Shown: positions 36,601 to 45,979 of the stretch, piece by piece
Position numbering within the stretch: position 1 is the first letter of the stretch
Layout of the letters: every line of letters starts with the position of its first letter
From: Cyclobacteriaceae bacterium
Lineage (GTDB): Bacteria; Bacteroidota; Bacteroidia; Cytophagales; Cyclobacteriaceae
DNA: 64,000 nt
Assembly: GCA_026129485.1 (NCBI GenBank)
Contig: JAHCHY010000022.1
Coordinates: 1-64,000 of the forward strand
Reading direction: 5' to 3'
Notes under the pieces: generated by a model
What the model was told of the DNA's origin: nothing
The model's input: the letters and a program-made list of their open reading frames with translations, nothing else
Databases searched by the model: none
Made by a program: the position numbers and the translations under genes

Positions 36601-37386
36601 ATGAAAAGAAGAGAATTTATCCTGAAGTCGTCCGCCCTGGCTACGCTGCCGCTGTTTTCGTTTCAGAAGCAGCAGAAGAACTTTAAAGTTCGCACTGTGG
36701 TAATAGATGCCGGCCATGGCGGAAAAGACCCGGGTACGGTAGGTAAAATTGCAAGAGAAAAGGATGTGGTGCTTAAAATTGCGCTTAAAACCGGTAAATA
36801 CATTGAAGAGAATATTCCCGGGGTAAATGTGCTATACACCCGCAAAACCGATAAGTATGTTGATTTCCAGGCCAGGGCCGATGTAGCTAATAAGAATAAG
36901 GCCGACTTGTTCATGAGCATCCACGCTAACTCGATTGTGGGTGCAAATGCATACGGTACCGAAACTTTCGTTATGGGCTTACATAAGGATAACAGCAATT
37001 TTGAAGTGGCCAAGCGCGAGAATTCTGTAATCCTGATGGATGAAAATTATAAAGAAAAATATGAGGGCTTCGATCCCAACAGCCCGGAGTCTTATATACT
37101 CTTTTCGCTAAATCAAAGCGCCTATCAGGAAAACAGCCTTCGGTTTGCCCAAAAAGTTGAAGACCAGTTTAAAAACAGGGTAGGAAGGCATAGCCGGGGT
37201 GTAAAGCAGGCAGGGTTCCTGGTGCTTTGGATGACCACCACACCCAGCGTGCTGATTGAAACCGGGTTTTTGTCGCACACCAAAGAAGAAGTTTTCCTGG
37301 CCAGCGATAATGGCCAGGATCTGATTGCATCTGGTATTTACCGGGCCTTTAAAGATTATAAAACAGACATTGAATCAATAAACTAA
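36601..37386 (+). CDS. N-acetylmuramoyl-L-alanine amidase (Amidase_3)
   Basis: 261 residues. An N-terminal K-R-R-E-F with a short hydrophobic run suggests a Tat-like or standard signal. The zinc amidase motifs are D-A-G-H-G-G-K-D-P-G, R-E-K-D-V (metal glutamate), S-I-H-A-N-S and the catalytic glutamate in L-I-E-T-G-F-L-S. It cleaves the stem peptide from muramic acid in the periplasm. The MCE gene starts inside its stop codon (TAATG), indicating translational coupling. Confidence 0.94.
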   Translation: MKRREFILKSSALATLPLFSFQKQQKNFKVRTVVIDAGHGGKDPGTVGKIAREKDVVLKIALKTGKYIEENIPGVNVLYTRKTDKYVDFQARADVANKNKADLFMSIHANSIVGANAYGTETFVMGLHKDNSNFEVAKRENSVILMDENYKEKYEGFDPNSPESYILFSLNQSAYQENSLRFAQKVEDQFKNRVGRHSRGVKQAGFLVLWMTTTPSVLIETGFLSHTKEEVFLASDNGQDLIASGIYRAFKDYKTDIESIN

Positions 37387-38351
37387 TGGTTAAGAATAAA
37401 GAGTTTAAGGTTGGGTTGTTTGCCACCATTGCATTAGTGCTGCTTTATTACGGATTCAACTTTCTGAAAGGGATAGATTTCTTCACCACCACGAATAAAT
37501 ATTATGTGGTGTACGATAACATCGATCAACTGGCGGTTTCCAACCCGGTATTGATCAATGGTTTTGCGGTTGGCCGTGTAAGCCGGATAGCCATTATGCA
37601 AAACAAGCAGAACAAGGTGCTGGTAGAGCTGATGATTGATTCTGAAATCGCGCTGAGCGATTCTACCAAGGCGCTTCTGAACAGCGATTTCCTGGGAGGG
37701 AAATCCATCCTGCTATCGATTGGCAAAGGTACGCGTACGCTGGAAGCAAAAGATACCTTGCTGGCCGAGGTAGCCAAAGGTATGTTTGATTTGCTGTCTG
37801 AAACTGCATCGCCTGTGGCCGATAACCTGCAAACCACGTTGCGCAAGTTTAATGTACTGCTGGATAACGTTACCAAAAACTCGCAACAGCTGGATGCTAT
37901 TTTTGTGAAGCTTCAGGCCACCCCCGATTTACTGAACAGGACCTTAGCCAATGCGAACGGCAGCGTAAACCAGCTATCGGTTAGCTTTAAAAGTGTGGCC
38001 GAAAACCTGAACGGTTCGTTAAACGAGCTGAAGCCCACACTGGCTAACCTCCATACATTTTCAGATTCGCTTAAGCGTATGGAATTGAACCAGACGGTTA
38101 ACGAGGCAAAAGCTACCATTGCCGGGCTAAATGAAACATTAGATAAAATAAAAAATGGCAGCGGTACATTGGGTAAAATGATAAATGAAGATACCCTTTA
38201 TGTAAACCTGAATACCCTGCTACGTAACTTAGATTCGCTGGCCGTGCATTTTGACGATAATCCTAAGCATTTCCTGGCACCGCTTGGAAAAAGCAAGCGT
38301 AAAATAGAACGCGACAGGCGTAAAGAGGAGGAGAAACAAACGCAGAAATAA
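37386..38351 (+). CDS. MCE/MlaD family protein
   Basis: 321 residues: a single N-terminal transmembrane anchor (about 8-25), an MCE domain (about 37-115, with V-L-I-N-G-F-A-V-G-R-V and L-G-G-K-S-I-L-L-S), then a long helical region (130-295) ending in a basic tail. MlaD-type proteins carry phospholipids between the membranes. No MlaE or MlaF gene is adjacent. The TAATG overlap with the amidase and the nearby lptD make this an envelope-biogenesis cluster. Confidence 0.92.
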   Translation: MVKNKEFKVGLFATIALVLLYYGFNFLKGIDFFTTTNKYYVVYDNIDQLAVSNPVLINGFAVGRVSRIAIMQNKQNKVLVELMIDSEIALSDSTKALLNSDFLGGKSILLSIGKGTRTLEAKDTLLAEVAKGMFDLLSETASPVADNLQTTLRKFNVLLDNVTKNSQQLDAIFVKLQATPDLLNRTLANANGSVNQLSVSFKSVAENLNGSLNELKPTLANLHTFSDSLKRMELNQTVNEAKATIAGLNETLDKIKNGSGTLGKMINEDTLYVNLNTLLRNLDSLAVHFDDNPKHFLAPLGKSKRKIERDRRKEEEKQTQK

Positions 38352-38369
38352 ATCACCAACCCGGCAGGC

Positions 38370-39995
38370 ATGGATCTGGAGTTCAACAAAAATGAAGACC
38401 AGCTAAAGCAGCTTTGCAGTCAGCTAAAAGCAAAGGCTACCCGGGCAAAATCAGGCGGAGGCGAGAAAAAAATCGCAGAGCAGCATCAGAAAGGAAAGCT
38501 GACAGCCCGCGAACGTATTGAATACCTGGTTGATAAATCTACCGGTTTTCTTGAGATAGGTTTGTTTGCAGGTGAAGGCATGTATGCCGAGCAAGGCGGT
38601 TGTCCATCGGGTGGTGTAATAACCGGCATCGGGTACATTGAAGGCCGGCCTTGTGTGATTGTGGCCAACGATGCTACCGTAAAAGCAGGAGCCTGGTTTC
38701 CGATTACGGCCAAGAAAAATTTACGTGCGCAGGAGGTTGCCATGGAAAACCGGCTGCCCATTGTGTACCTCGTAGATAGTGCCGGTGTGTTTCTTCCCAT
38801 GCAGGACGAAATTTTTCCGGATAAAGAACATTTCGGGCGGCAGTTTAGAAACAATGCGAAGATGTCGGCTATGGGCATTGTGCAGATAGCGGCTATTATG
38901 GGAAGCTGCGTGGCAGGTGGCGCTTATCTGCCGATTATGAGCGATGAGGCCATGATTGTAAATAAGACCGGCTCTATTTTCCTGGCTGGCTCTTATTTAG
39001 TTAAAGCGGCCATAGGTGAAGATATTGACAATGAAACATTGGGCGGTGCCACCACGCATTGCGAAATATCCGGGGTAACCGATAATAAATTCCCAAACGA
39101 CCAGGCCTGCTTAGATTACATCCGGAAGCTGTTTAACAAAATTGGCGCACCAGCGCTTGCGGGCTTTGACCGCATTAAACCACAGCTGCCCGTGGAGAAG
39201 CCCGGGGATATCTACGGGTTGATGCCGGCAGATCGTGTTAAGCCTTACGACATGCTGGCGATTATCAAACGTCTGGTTGATAATTCAGAGTTTGAGGAAT
39301 ATAAAAGCCTGTACGGAAAAACATTATTGTGCGGGTTTGCGCGCATTGACGGCTGGGCGGTAGGCATTGTGGCCAATCAACGCAAAGTGGTAAAAACCAA
39401 AAAAGGCGAGATGCAGATGGGAGGCGTGATCTACTCTGACTCAGCGGATAAAGCGGCCCGGTTTATTATGAATTGCAACCAGCGTAAAGTGCCGTTGGTT
39501 TTCCTGCAGGACGTAAGCGGGTTTATGGTGGGCAGCAAAGCTGAGCATGGCGGTATTATTAAAGACGGGGCCAAGATGGTTAACGCCATGGCAAACTCAA
39601 CCGTGCCCAAGTTTACATTCCTGCTGGGAAACTCGTATGGAGCCGGCAACTATGCCATGTGCGGCAAGGCCTATGACCCGCGGTTGATTTATGCGTGGCC
39701 CACAGCACAATTAGCGGTAATGAGCGGCAATTCGGCTGCCAAAACGTTGTTGCAGATTCGCGTAAGCGCATTGAAAGCGCAAGGCAAAACTATTTCGAAA
39801 GAAGAGGAAGACCAGTTGCTGAAAGAAATAACGGAACGGTACAACGAGCAGCTAAGCCCGTACTATGCGGCAGCCCGTTTGTGGGTTGATGGTGTAATCG
39901 ATCCGTTACAAACCCGGCAGGTTATTTCAACCGGTATTGCTGCGGCCAATCATGCACCTGTAGAAAAATTCAATGTGGGTGTAATTCAAACTTAG
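38370..39995 (+). CDS. acyl-CoA carboxylase beta subunit (methylcrotonyl-CoA carboxylase type)
   Basis: 541 residues with N- and C-terminal carboxyltransferase halves. The stretch D-S-A-G-V-F-L-P-M-Q-D-E-I-F-P-D-K and M-G-S-C-V-A-G-G-A-Y are characteristic of methylcrotonyl-CoA carboxylase beta subunits, more so than propionyl-CoA carboxylases; oxyanion glycines occur in both halves. It would carboxylate 3-methylcrotonyl-CoA in leucine degradation, with a biotin-carrying alpha subunit that is not in this window. It follows the MCE gene by 18 bp. Confidence 0.88.
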   Translation: MDLEFNKNEDQLKQLCSQLKAKATRAKSGGGEKKIAEQHQKGKLTARERIEYLVDKSTGFLEIGLFAGEGMYAEQGGCPSGGVITGIGYIEGRPCVIVANDATVKAGAWFPITAKKNLRAQEVAMENRLPIVYLVDSAGVFLPMQDEIFPDKEHFGRQFRNNAKMSAMGIVQIAAIMGSCVAGGAYLPIMSDEAMIVNKTGSIFLAGSYLVKAAIGEDIDNETLGGATTHCEISGVTDNKFPNDQACLDYIRKLFNKIGAPALAGFDRIKPQLPVEKPGDIYGLMPADRVKPYDMLAIIKRLVDNSEFEEYKSLYGKTLLCGFARIDGWAVGIVANQRKVVKTKKGEMQMGGVIYSDSADKAARFIMNCNQRKVPLVFLQDVSGFMVGSKAEHGGIIKDGAKMVNAMANSTVPKFTFLLGNSYGAGNYAMCGKAYDPRLIYAWPTAQLAVMSGNSAAKTLLQIRVSALKAQGKTISKEEEDQLLKEITERYNEQLSPYYAAARLWVDGVIDPLQTRQVISTGIAAANHAPVEKFNVGVIQT

Positions 39996-40036
39996 TTTCT
40001 TTTTTCGGAACTGGTTTTTTTAATATTCTTGTGCCG

Positions 40037-40888
40037 ATGTCAGAGAATGAATTAAAAGCCCTCGTTTCCCTTTTGGATGATGAAGATCAGCAAATTGCAG
40101 ATCATGTTCAGGCTAAAATTCTCTCCTTAGGTACCGAAGCCATTCCTTTCCTGGAAAAGGAATGGGAAAGTAATCTGAACCCGGATATTCAGGGGCGCAT
40201 TGAAGAGCTGATTCACACCCTGCAATATGAGCTGGTAAAAGAGCGGCTCATTCAGTGGTATAAATCGCCCGAACCGGATTTGCTTACCGGCATGTGGATA
40301 CTGGCCACCTATCAATACCCTGATTTTGAGCTGGAAAAATTGCGCCAGGAGCTGGAGCAGGTTTATTACGAAACGTGGCTGGAGTTCAGGCCCGATTTAT
40401 ACCCGCTTGACCAGGTCAAAGTGATCAACAGTGTAATTTTTAATAAGCTGAAGTTTGGGGCCAACACGAAGAACTTCCATTCGCCCGGTAATTCCATGAT
40501 CAACGTGGTGATGGAAAGCCGCAAGGGCAACCCGATCACGCTTTGCGTAATTTATATGCTGGTGGCGCAAAAGCTGAAGCTGCCTGTGTATGGTGTTAAC
40601 CTGCCCAACCTGTTTATTCTTACATACAAAGACGACAACCACCAGTTTTACATCAATGCCTTTAACCGGGGATTGATTTTTTCAAAACAGGATATTGAGA
40701 ACTACATTCATGAATTGCACCTTGTTCCGCAGCAATCTTTTTTTGAGCCTTGCAATTCGGTTGAAATCATACGCAGGGCGCTGCGCAACCTGATTATGTC
40801 TTTTGAAAAAATGGGTGAACATGCCAAAGCCGAAGAAGTAAAGCTATTGCTGATTGAAATTTCGGATGGCGGGGACCTGGGGGTTTAA
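40037..40888 (+). CDS. SirB1-like transglutaminase-fold protein
   Basis: 283 residues from ATG 40037; GTG 40031 also keeps the frame. The N-terminal 100 residues look helical and repeat-like; the central part (about 135-215) matches the SirB1/Transglut_core2 family: the segment N-P-I-T-L-C-V-I-Y carries the usual cysteine and F-Y-I-N-A-F-N-R-G the usual aspartate/asparagine region. No catalytic role is proven for this family. Single gene after the carboxylase. Confidence 0.82.
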   Translation: MSENELKALVSLLDDEDQQIADHVQAKILSLGTEAIPFLEKEWESNLNPDIQGRIEELIHTLQYELVKERLIQWYKSPEPDLLTGMWILATYQYPDFELEKLRQELEQVYYETWLEFRPDLYPLDQVKVINSVIFNKLKFGANTKNFHSPGNSMINVVMESRKGNPITLCVIYMLVAQKLKLPVYGVNLPNLFILTYKDDNHQFYINAFNRGLIFSKQDIENYIHELHLVPQQSFFEPCNSVEIIRRALRNLIMSFEKMGEHAKAEEVKLLLIEISDGGDLGV

Positions 40889-40930
40889 CCCGGAATAACC
40901 TTTTTGCCTGCGGGCGTTTTTAAAGCAGAA

Positions 40931-40964
40931 CGGCTATTGCCCCATACGTATGAAACAATAGCCG
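40931..40964. terminator. hairpin between convergent genes
   Basis: CGGCTATTG (40931-40939) and CAATAGCCG (40956-40964) form a perfect 9-bp stem with a 16-nt loop, between the stops of the SirB1-like gene and the small secreted-protein gene. No U-tract follows on the plus strand; on the minus strand a TTTAAAAA run follows, so it more likely ends the minus-strand operon. Confidence 0.5.
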
Positions 40965-40988
40965 CACAGCAATGTGTACCGTAACTAA

Positions 40989-41414
40989 TTATCGCTTAAA
41001 GCCCAGGGCGCTTCCGCCACAATGGCCTGACGGCTCATCGAACGTATATTGGATGTAATAGATGCCGGTAGCATTGCAGGGATATGCAATGGCTGAAATG
41101 AACTGGCCATTTACTTTGCTGGTAGCTACTTTATTCCGCTCCTTATCAAATATGCTTACTACGATACCATCGGTTGCGGCTCCATTGGCACACAGGTTAA
41201 TCATGTATTGTGTTCCTTTGGTGAATACATAGCTGTATTCTACTTTATCTTTAGCAAGACCATCCACTTTGTAGCTCTTCAAAAAATTAAACCCGGTGGC
41301 CAGCTTGGGAATACAGGCAGTGGCAAAATTTTCCGAATTGCATTCCTGGTCATCCGGTGCCGGACTCATGCCCAGCGAAGACAAACATAAAAGTGCAAAT
41401 ACTAACTTTTTCAT
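40989..41414 (-). CDS. small secreted protein, unknown
   Basis: 141 residues with a signal peptide (about 1-18). The mature part has five or six cysteines (including C-N-S-E-N, T-A-C-I-P, N-L-C-A-N and G-H-C-G-G) and a beta-strand pattern like pre-peptidase C-terminal (PPC) domains: a Y-M-I-N-L-C-A-N strand and an I-Y-Y-I-Q-Y-T-F strand. No enzyme motif. It is the last gene of a probable operon with the lipoprotein and the ABC transporter upstream, 33 bp after the lipoprotein stop. Confidence 0.7.
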   Translation of the reverse strand: MKKLVFALLCLSSLGMSPAPDDQECNSENFATACIPKLATGFNFLKSYKVDGLAKDKVEYSYVFTKGTQYMINLCANGAATDGIVVSIFDKERNKVATSKVNGQFISAIAYPCNATGIYYIQYTFDEPSGHCGGSALGFKR

Positions 41415-41447
41415 AAAAGGGGTTATGGGTGTTTAACGAATTACTTT

Positions 41448-42344
41448 CTAACTGATTACTTTTTCGCGGATCGAGTTGGTAATGTTCTTAATCTCTTCCA
41501 CGTTTTCGGGTGTAATGTTGATGGACGTAGTGCTGTTATCTTTAATTACGGCTACACCATCTATAATTTCCATGGTAGATTCTTTGTACGTATAGCTGAT
41601 CTCGACTTTATCGTAGGCATCTTTAAGCTTTTCGAGGTCCGCTTTCAGGGCCGCCATGTTCTGGTCGCTTTCATAGAATGAGAACAGCAGGAGAATTTGC
41701 TCCAGGATAATTTTTTGCTCGCCAATCTTTTCCTGTAATTCTTTATTGCCCGGATTTTTTGCAGCCGTCTGGCAGGTAATCTGCATGGCTTCCAGCCAGC
41801 CACCGGTAAGCAGGAGCACACTCAGGTTATCGCGGCTTTGCGATTGCAGGTAATGATTGATGTGATTAAAGTTGAGGGTTGTAACCAGCAGCAGCGAGTC
41901 CAGGTTTTTGCTGTTAGCCGCCAGGCGAACAATAGTAGGCGTATCAAAAAACTGCCCGATGTTAAGCTCATCAGCCAGCGATTTTATAGACGAGATATAC
42001 TTGATGCCGTCCTGATTGCGCCCGAAAATATTGGTATACCCCAGGTCGGTTCCGTAGATCCCCAGGTTCAAAGCTTTCTTATAGTTGCTGTTGTACCGGG
42101 GTAAGTTATTGGACGAATTGAGCATTTCCGGTGCGTATTTGGAGCCGGATTCTTTCAGCAGCACGGAGATCTCCAACGGGCTTGGAATCTGCTCCAGTAT
42201 GGCGTTGATCACTTCTTCATCCACACCGGGGCCTGCCGAAGCATCCTTTTCAAGGCTTTGGAGAAAGGCCTCATCATCAGGTTTTTTACCGGACGAGCAA
42301 CTTACCAGCAAGGCAGCGGCTACTCCAATAACGAATAGTTTCAT
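41448..42344 (-). CDS. lipoprotein of unknown function
   Basis: 298 residues with a lipobox L-V-S-C (cysteine 16). The mature part is helical with many Leu/Asn/Asp residues and a late I-I-D-G-V-A-V-I-K-D strand pair; it resembles Bacteroidota-specific conserved lipoproteins, but I cannot name the family. It lies 161 bp downstream of the ABC transporter gene and 33 bp before the small secreted protein. An accessory role for the transporter is inference from position. Confidence 0.72.
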   Translation of the reverse strand: MKLFVIGVAAALLVSCSSGKKPDDEAFLQSLEKDASAGPGVDEEVINAILEQIPSPLEISVLLKESGSKYAPEMLNSSNNLPRYNSNYKKALNLGIYGTDLGYTNIFGRNQDGIKYISSIKSLADELNIGQFFDTPTIVRLAANSKNLDSLLLVTTLNFNHINHYLQSQSRDNLSVLLLTGGWLEAMQITCQTAAKNPGNKELQEKIGEQKIILEQILLLFSFYESDQNMAALKADLEKLKDAYDKVEISYTYKESTMEIIDGVAVIKDNSTTSINITPENVEEIKNITNSIREKVIS

Positions 42345-42369
42345 CTGTTAATGATTTTTTGTTTAAGGT

Positions 42370-42387
42370 TCCCGATAGCTATCGGGA
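42370..42387. repeat. 18-bp perfect palindrome TCCCGATAGCTATCGGGA
   Basis: A perfect self-complementary 18-mer in the 161-bp gap between the ABC transporter stop and the lipoprotein start. I recall this palindrome as recurrent in Bacteroidota genomes, but it occurs only once here (a partial GATAGCTATC lies inside aroB at 30542). It may be a protein-binding site or a repeat remnant. Confidence 0.6.
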
Positions 42388-42505
42388 GAATGGCCTGAAT
42401 TATCATACTGTTGTGTGTAGAGCATCTTAATGGCCATTTCATAGCTATAAAGATTGTCTGCAAAAATAAGCATTAGGGCGGGTCGGGCAAATGCGGAAAC
42501 CGGGC

Positions 42506-45500
42506 TTATTTCCTCAATGTAAGGTTTAGTTTGCCGAACAAACCCACAAATCTGCGAAGCCACTCAAAGTACAGGGCAACAAAAAACAGGGCTGTCATAA
42601 ACCAGATCACCAGCAGGTTGAACAGGTAGGTGCTTACCTGCACACCGGCCAGGTTTTTTTCAGGAATAAAGAACGGGGCGCGGTAATCAAACCGGTGGTG
42701 CGGAGCAGGGTATTGAAACACCGGGTTGATATTTTGAATCAGCGTTCCATTATACTCCATAATGCGCTCTTTGGCAGTAACGTTGCGCACCAGGTCAGCC
42801 AGGCTTTCGTTGTAGTACCTGTTTTTTTCGTGTTGCACATGAAAGCCTTGCTGCTCGTAAAACGCCATTTTCTTTTCAATCAACCCGGCATTGCGGTTAT
42901 ACTCCTGCTGGTAATGCTTCTTATACTTTTGAAAATATGTATCCAGCTGTTCACCTGTTGCGGTGGTATAACCATTTTCCGCAAACACGGTTTCCAGGTC
43001 CAGGGTTTCAATTCCCTCGCGGAAGGGCTCATGACGCAACTGCGTTAATAAGATGTGCCTGTTCAAGGTCGCTTTTAAAGTGTCGGCAGGTCTTTTCAGG
43101 AAATCAAGCAGGTATTGATTACGTGCTCTCAATTCATCTACGAGGTATGCAGCCTTGTAATCTGCTACTGCCTCGGCACGTTCATAGTCGTAATAAGGTT
43201 TTTCAAAATTGTTGTTCCTGAACTGGTGCACGGCCATTGCCTCATAGGCCCAGCGCGAAGTCATCAGGTCTGCCACCAGTGGCACCTTGCCTTTTGTGCT
43301 TAACAGGTGATTGAGCTTATCAAAATCGAAAAGCAGGCCGCTCAGGATCATTTGAGGGATCAGCAGCAGCGGGATCAGCACATAAACGGTTACGGCCGAG
43401 TTGAAGGCAGATGAAATGTTTAGCCCGATCACATTGGCAAAGCACGAAGTGGTAAAGAGAATGAGCCAGAAGGCCCACGTCATACCGTGTATTTCCAATA
43501 TCCAGTTGCCGATTGCGATAAACGTTAAAGTCTGAATGGCGGAAAGTAAAAACAGGATACCCAGTTTGGAAAACAGGTAGCTGCTCCAGCTCAGGTTAAG
43601 AAACGATTCGCGCTTCAGGATTTTGCGATCGCGGATAATTTCTTCAGCGCTTACCGTTAATCCCATAAACAGCGCAACGATAATCGCCATCAGCATGAAG
43701 GCCGGGAAATTTTCATTGTACCGGAACAGGTATTCGGAACCATCGGGCGCGCTACGGTACCGGATCACAAATGCCAGCAATACGGCCAGCAGGGGAGCTT
43801 CGAGCAGGTTAATGAGCAGGTATTGCCGGTTGCTCAGCTTGGCTAAGAAATCGCGCGTAGCGAAAATGAAGGTTTGCCGGATACGGGAAGGAATATGCAG
43901 GCTGCGTGGAGGAATTTCTTTTACTTCTTCCACTTTGCCCGGCCGGAATGCCTGGCTGTACATTTCATACCATTGTGCCGGTGTTATTTTTCTTTTCGGG
44001 GTGGGCTGCCCGTATTCATCTACCACCTTGGCTTCTATGATGTTGAAAATCTGTTCGGGATTTACATTGCCGCATATTTCGCACTGGCCCCGGTTACTAT
44101 CTACCTGGTGCGTGGCTCTCTTGAAATAAGTAACGGCCTCTACCGGGTTGCCGTAGAATGCCGGGTAGCCACCGGTATCCATAATCAGCATCTTGTCGAA
44201 CATCTTGTAGATATCAGACGAAGGTTGGTGGATCACCACAAAAACAAGCTTGCCTTTCAGCGAAAGCTCTTTCAGTAAGTCAATCACATTCTCCGAATCG
44301 CGCGAAGAAAGTCCTGAAGTAGGCTCATCCAAAAATAAAATAGCCGGTTGGCGAACTAACTCCAATGCAATGTTCAACCGCTTACGCTGGCCACCGCTTA
44401 TTTTTTTATCCAGCACGCTTCCCACTTTCAGATCCTTACGCTGATCAAGGCCGAGGTCTTCCAGCACTTTCATTACCCGAAACTCAATTTCAGTTTCGTT
44501 CAGGTTGGCGAAGCATAACTTGGCATTGTAATAAAGGTTCTGATAAACGGTTAGCTCTTCTATCAGCAGATCATCCTGCGATACGTAGCCGATAACCCCT
44601 TCTACTTTTCTTTTTTGAGCATGGATGTCGAAGCCGTTGATTTTGATGCTGCCTTTACCGGGCTTTTCCAGGCCGGCCAGGATATTCAACAACGTGGTTT
44701 TGCCGGCACCGCTGGCTCCCATAATACCAATTAGCTTGCCGGGGCCCTCCGCGATTTTTACATCGCGTATGCCTACCGCGCCATTGCTGAATTTGTATTC
44801 TTCAACTTTGGCTGAGAAGGAAAGGTGTACTTTTTGGTATTCTTCATTAAACAAGGCAACCAGGTCGCTGTAATAGAGCGCGCTGCCATCGGGCGTTTTA
44901 ATGGTGCTTCCCTGCGAAAAAAGATAAATGCGACCGGGCTTCATGGTAAATCCATTCAACACGTTGGCATCGGTACCCAGGTACTTTACGAAATACATGC
45001 CCACGCTGCTTACACGAAGGAAAACCAGGTGACCCTGAACATGTGTATGAATATGCCTTTGAAACGAAGCCAGCTTCCGGGTACCTTCATCGGCCACCAG
45101 GATATCTTTGAAGTTTAACGCAGCGGCATTTTCCGAAATAACAAAGCTTTCGATCAGCTTATACTCTTCGGGCACAATATTAAATACCGTAGATACGGTG
45201 CTTACAATTTCCATGCGCTGGGGGGTAAAGTGTTTATCTGACCCGACCAGCTCCAGGATTTTATTCAGTACAATTACCTTTTGCTTCTGCGCAAGGGTTT
45301 TATTGATCTTTTTACAGATCGCCAATGTTTTGATAGAATCTTTTACCGAGGTGAGCTTGTTGCTCCTGTCGTCTACGTGCGGAGTTTTCTGCTCGCTGTA
45401 GCCCGACATGGTATCATACAGCTTCAGGTAACCATCGATAGCTGACTTTTCAAGCTCCTGCCGAAAGAAATCAATTACAAACTGGCGCTCATTCTCAGAA

Positions 45501-45568
45501 ACCCCGCCATCCTGCTTGGTAATAATGGCAAACAATTGGGTGAGGGCTTTGAGGATCTCTTCACTCAT
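42506..45568 (-). CDS. ABCG-type ATP-binding/permease protein with TerB-like and FHA-like N-terminus
   Basis: 1020 residues. Residues 1-145 are helical and resemble a TerB-like domain; 160-240 look like a degenerate FHA domain (N-G-F-T-M-K-P-G then G-S-T-I). The ABC domain has Walker A G-A-S-G-A-G-K-T (284-291), signature S-G-G-Q-R-K-R (391-397) and Walker B L-F-L-D-E-P (411-416). A cytoplasmic C-E-I-C-G segment precedes five membrane helices, then a hydrophilic insert of about 230 residues and a final helix near the C-terminus. FHA-ABCG fusions such as mycobacterial Rv1747 are known exporters controlled by phosphorylation; substrate here unknown. Confidence 0.88.
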   Translation of the reverse strand: MSEEILKALTQLFAIITKQDGGVSENERQFVIDFFRQELEKSAIDGYLKLYDTMSGYSEQKTPHVDDRSNKLTSVKDSIKTLAICKKINKTLAQKQKVIVLNKILELVGSDKHFTPQRMEIVSTVSTVFNIVPEEYKLIESFVISENAAALNFKDILVADEGTRKLASFQRHIHTHVQGHLVFLRVSSVGMYFVKYLGTDANVLNGFTMKPGRIYLFSQGSTIKTPDGSALYYSDLVALFNEEYQKVHLSFSAKVEEYKFSNGAVGIRDVKIAEGPGKLIGIMGASGAGKTTLLNILAGLEKPGKGSIKINGFDIHAQKRKVEGVIGYVSQDDLLIEELTVYQNLYYNAKLCFANLNETEIEFRVMKVLEDLGLDQRKDLKVGSVLDKKISGGQRKRLNIALELVRQPAILFLDEPTSGLSSRDSENVIDLLKELSLKGKLVFVVIHQPSSDIYKMFDKMLIMDTGGYPAFYGNPVEAVTYFKRATHQVDSNRGQCEICGNVNPEQIFNIIEAKVVDEYGQPTPKRKITPAQWYEMYSQAFRPGKVEEVKEIPPRSLHIPSRIRQTFIFATRDFLAKLSNRQYLLINLLEAPLLAVLLAFVIRYRSAPDGSEYLFRYNENFPAFMLMAIIVALFMGLTVSAEEIIRDRKILKRESFLNLSWSSYLFSKLGILFLLSAIQTLTFIAIGNWILEIHGMTWAFWLILFTTSCFANVIGLNISSAFNSAVTVYVLIPLLLIPQMILSGLLFDFDKLNHLLSTKGKVPLVADLMTSRWAYEAMAVHQFRNNNFEKPYYDYERAEAVADYKAAYLVDELRARNQYLLDFLKRPADTLKATLNRHILLTQLRHEPFREGIETLDLETVFAENGYTTATGEQLDTYFQKYKKHYQQEYNRNAGLIEKKMAFYEQQGFHVQHEKNRYYNESLADLVRNVTAKERIMEYNGTLIQNINPVFQYPAPHHRFDYRAPFFIPEKNLAGVQVSTYLFNLLVIWFMTALFFVALYFEWLRRFVGLFGKLNLTLRK

Positions 45569-45602
45569 GGAACGGTAACTCCGGTTTTACCTGCTAATTA
45601 AA

Positions 45603-45965
45603 CTAATACGGCTGAAATTCAAAGGGCAAAGAAGTCAATTGCGCCAGCTCCTGTCCGCATTCTTCCATGTCTTCATCATCTTCCAGGAACTGCCATACCA
45701 CGCGGGCTCCGGGCGCGCCTTCCAGTGTTTTAAGAATATCGAGCAGCTCGCGTTGGGTGGGTGTATTCACGTATTCAAATCGCGTTACCACCACGGTTAC
45801 CGGGTTAGGGTTTTTTACATATTCATTAAACCACGCCTGTATGGGTTTAAAAAAAGCTTCGGGACTATCGGCAAGCGAGCGGCCCTCAAACTTAAACGTT
45901 CGGGATGCAGCATCCAGCAGCACAGAAGGTGTTAAATCAGTTGCGTTAATTTCAAGTTTTTGCAC
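45603..45965 (-). CDS. siaC: SiaC-family (DUF1987) regulatory phosphoprotein
   Basis: 120 residues, the usual length for DUF1987. The N-terminal strand pair and S-L-A-D-S-P-E-A-F-F motif, then V-T-R-F-E-Y-V-N-T-P-T-Q-R, fit the SiaC family; in Pseudomonas SiaC is phosphorylated by SiaB, dephosphorylated by SiaA and activates diguanylate cyclase SiaD. No siaA, siaB or cyclase gene is near, so the partner is elsewhere or different. Start codon GTG at 45965. It sits between cdd (14 bp away) and the ABC gene (34 bp away). Confidence 0.82.
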   Translation of the reverse strand: MQKLEINATDLTPSVLLDAASRTFKFEGRSLADSPEAFFKPIQAWFNEYVKNPNPVTVVVTRFEYVNTPTQRELLDILKTLEGAPGARVVWQFLEDDEDMEECGQELAQLTSLPFEFQPY

Positions 45966-45979
45966 AGGTAGATCAGGTT

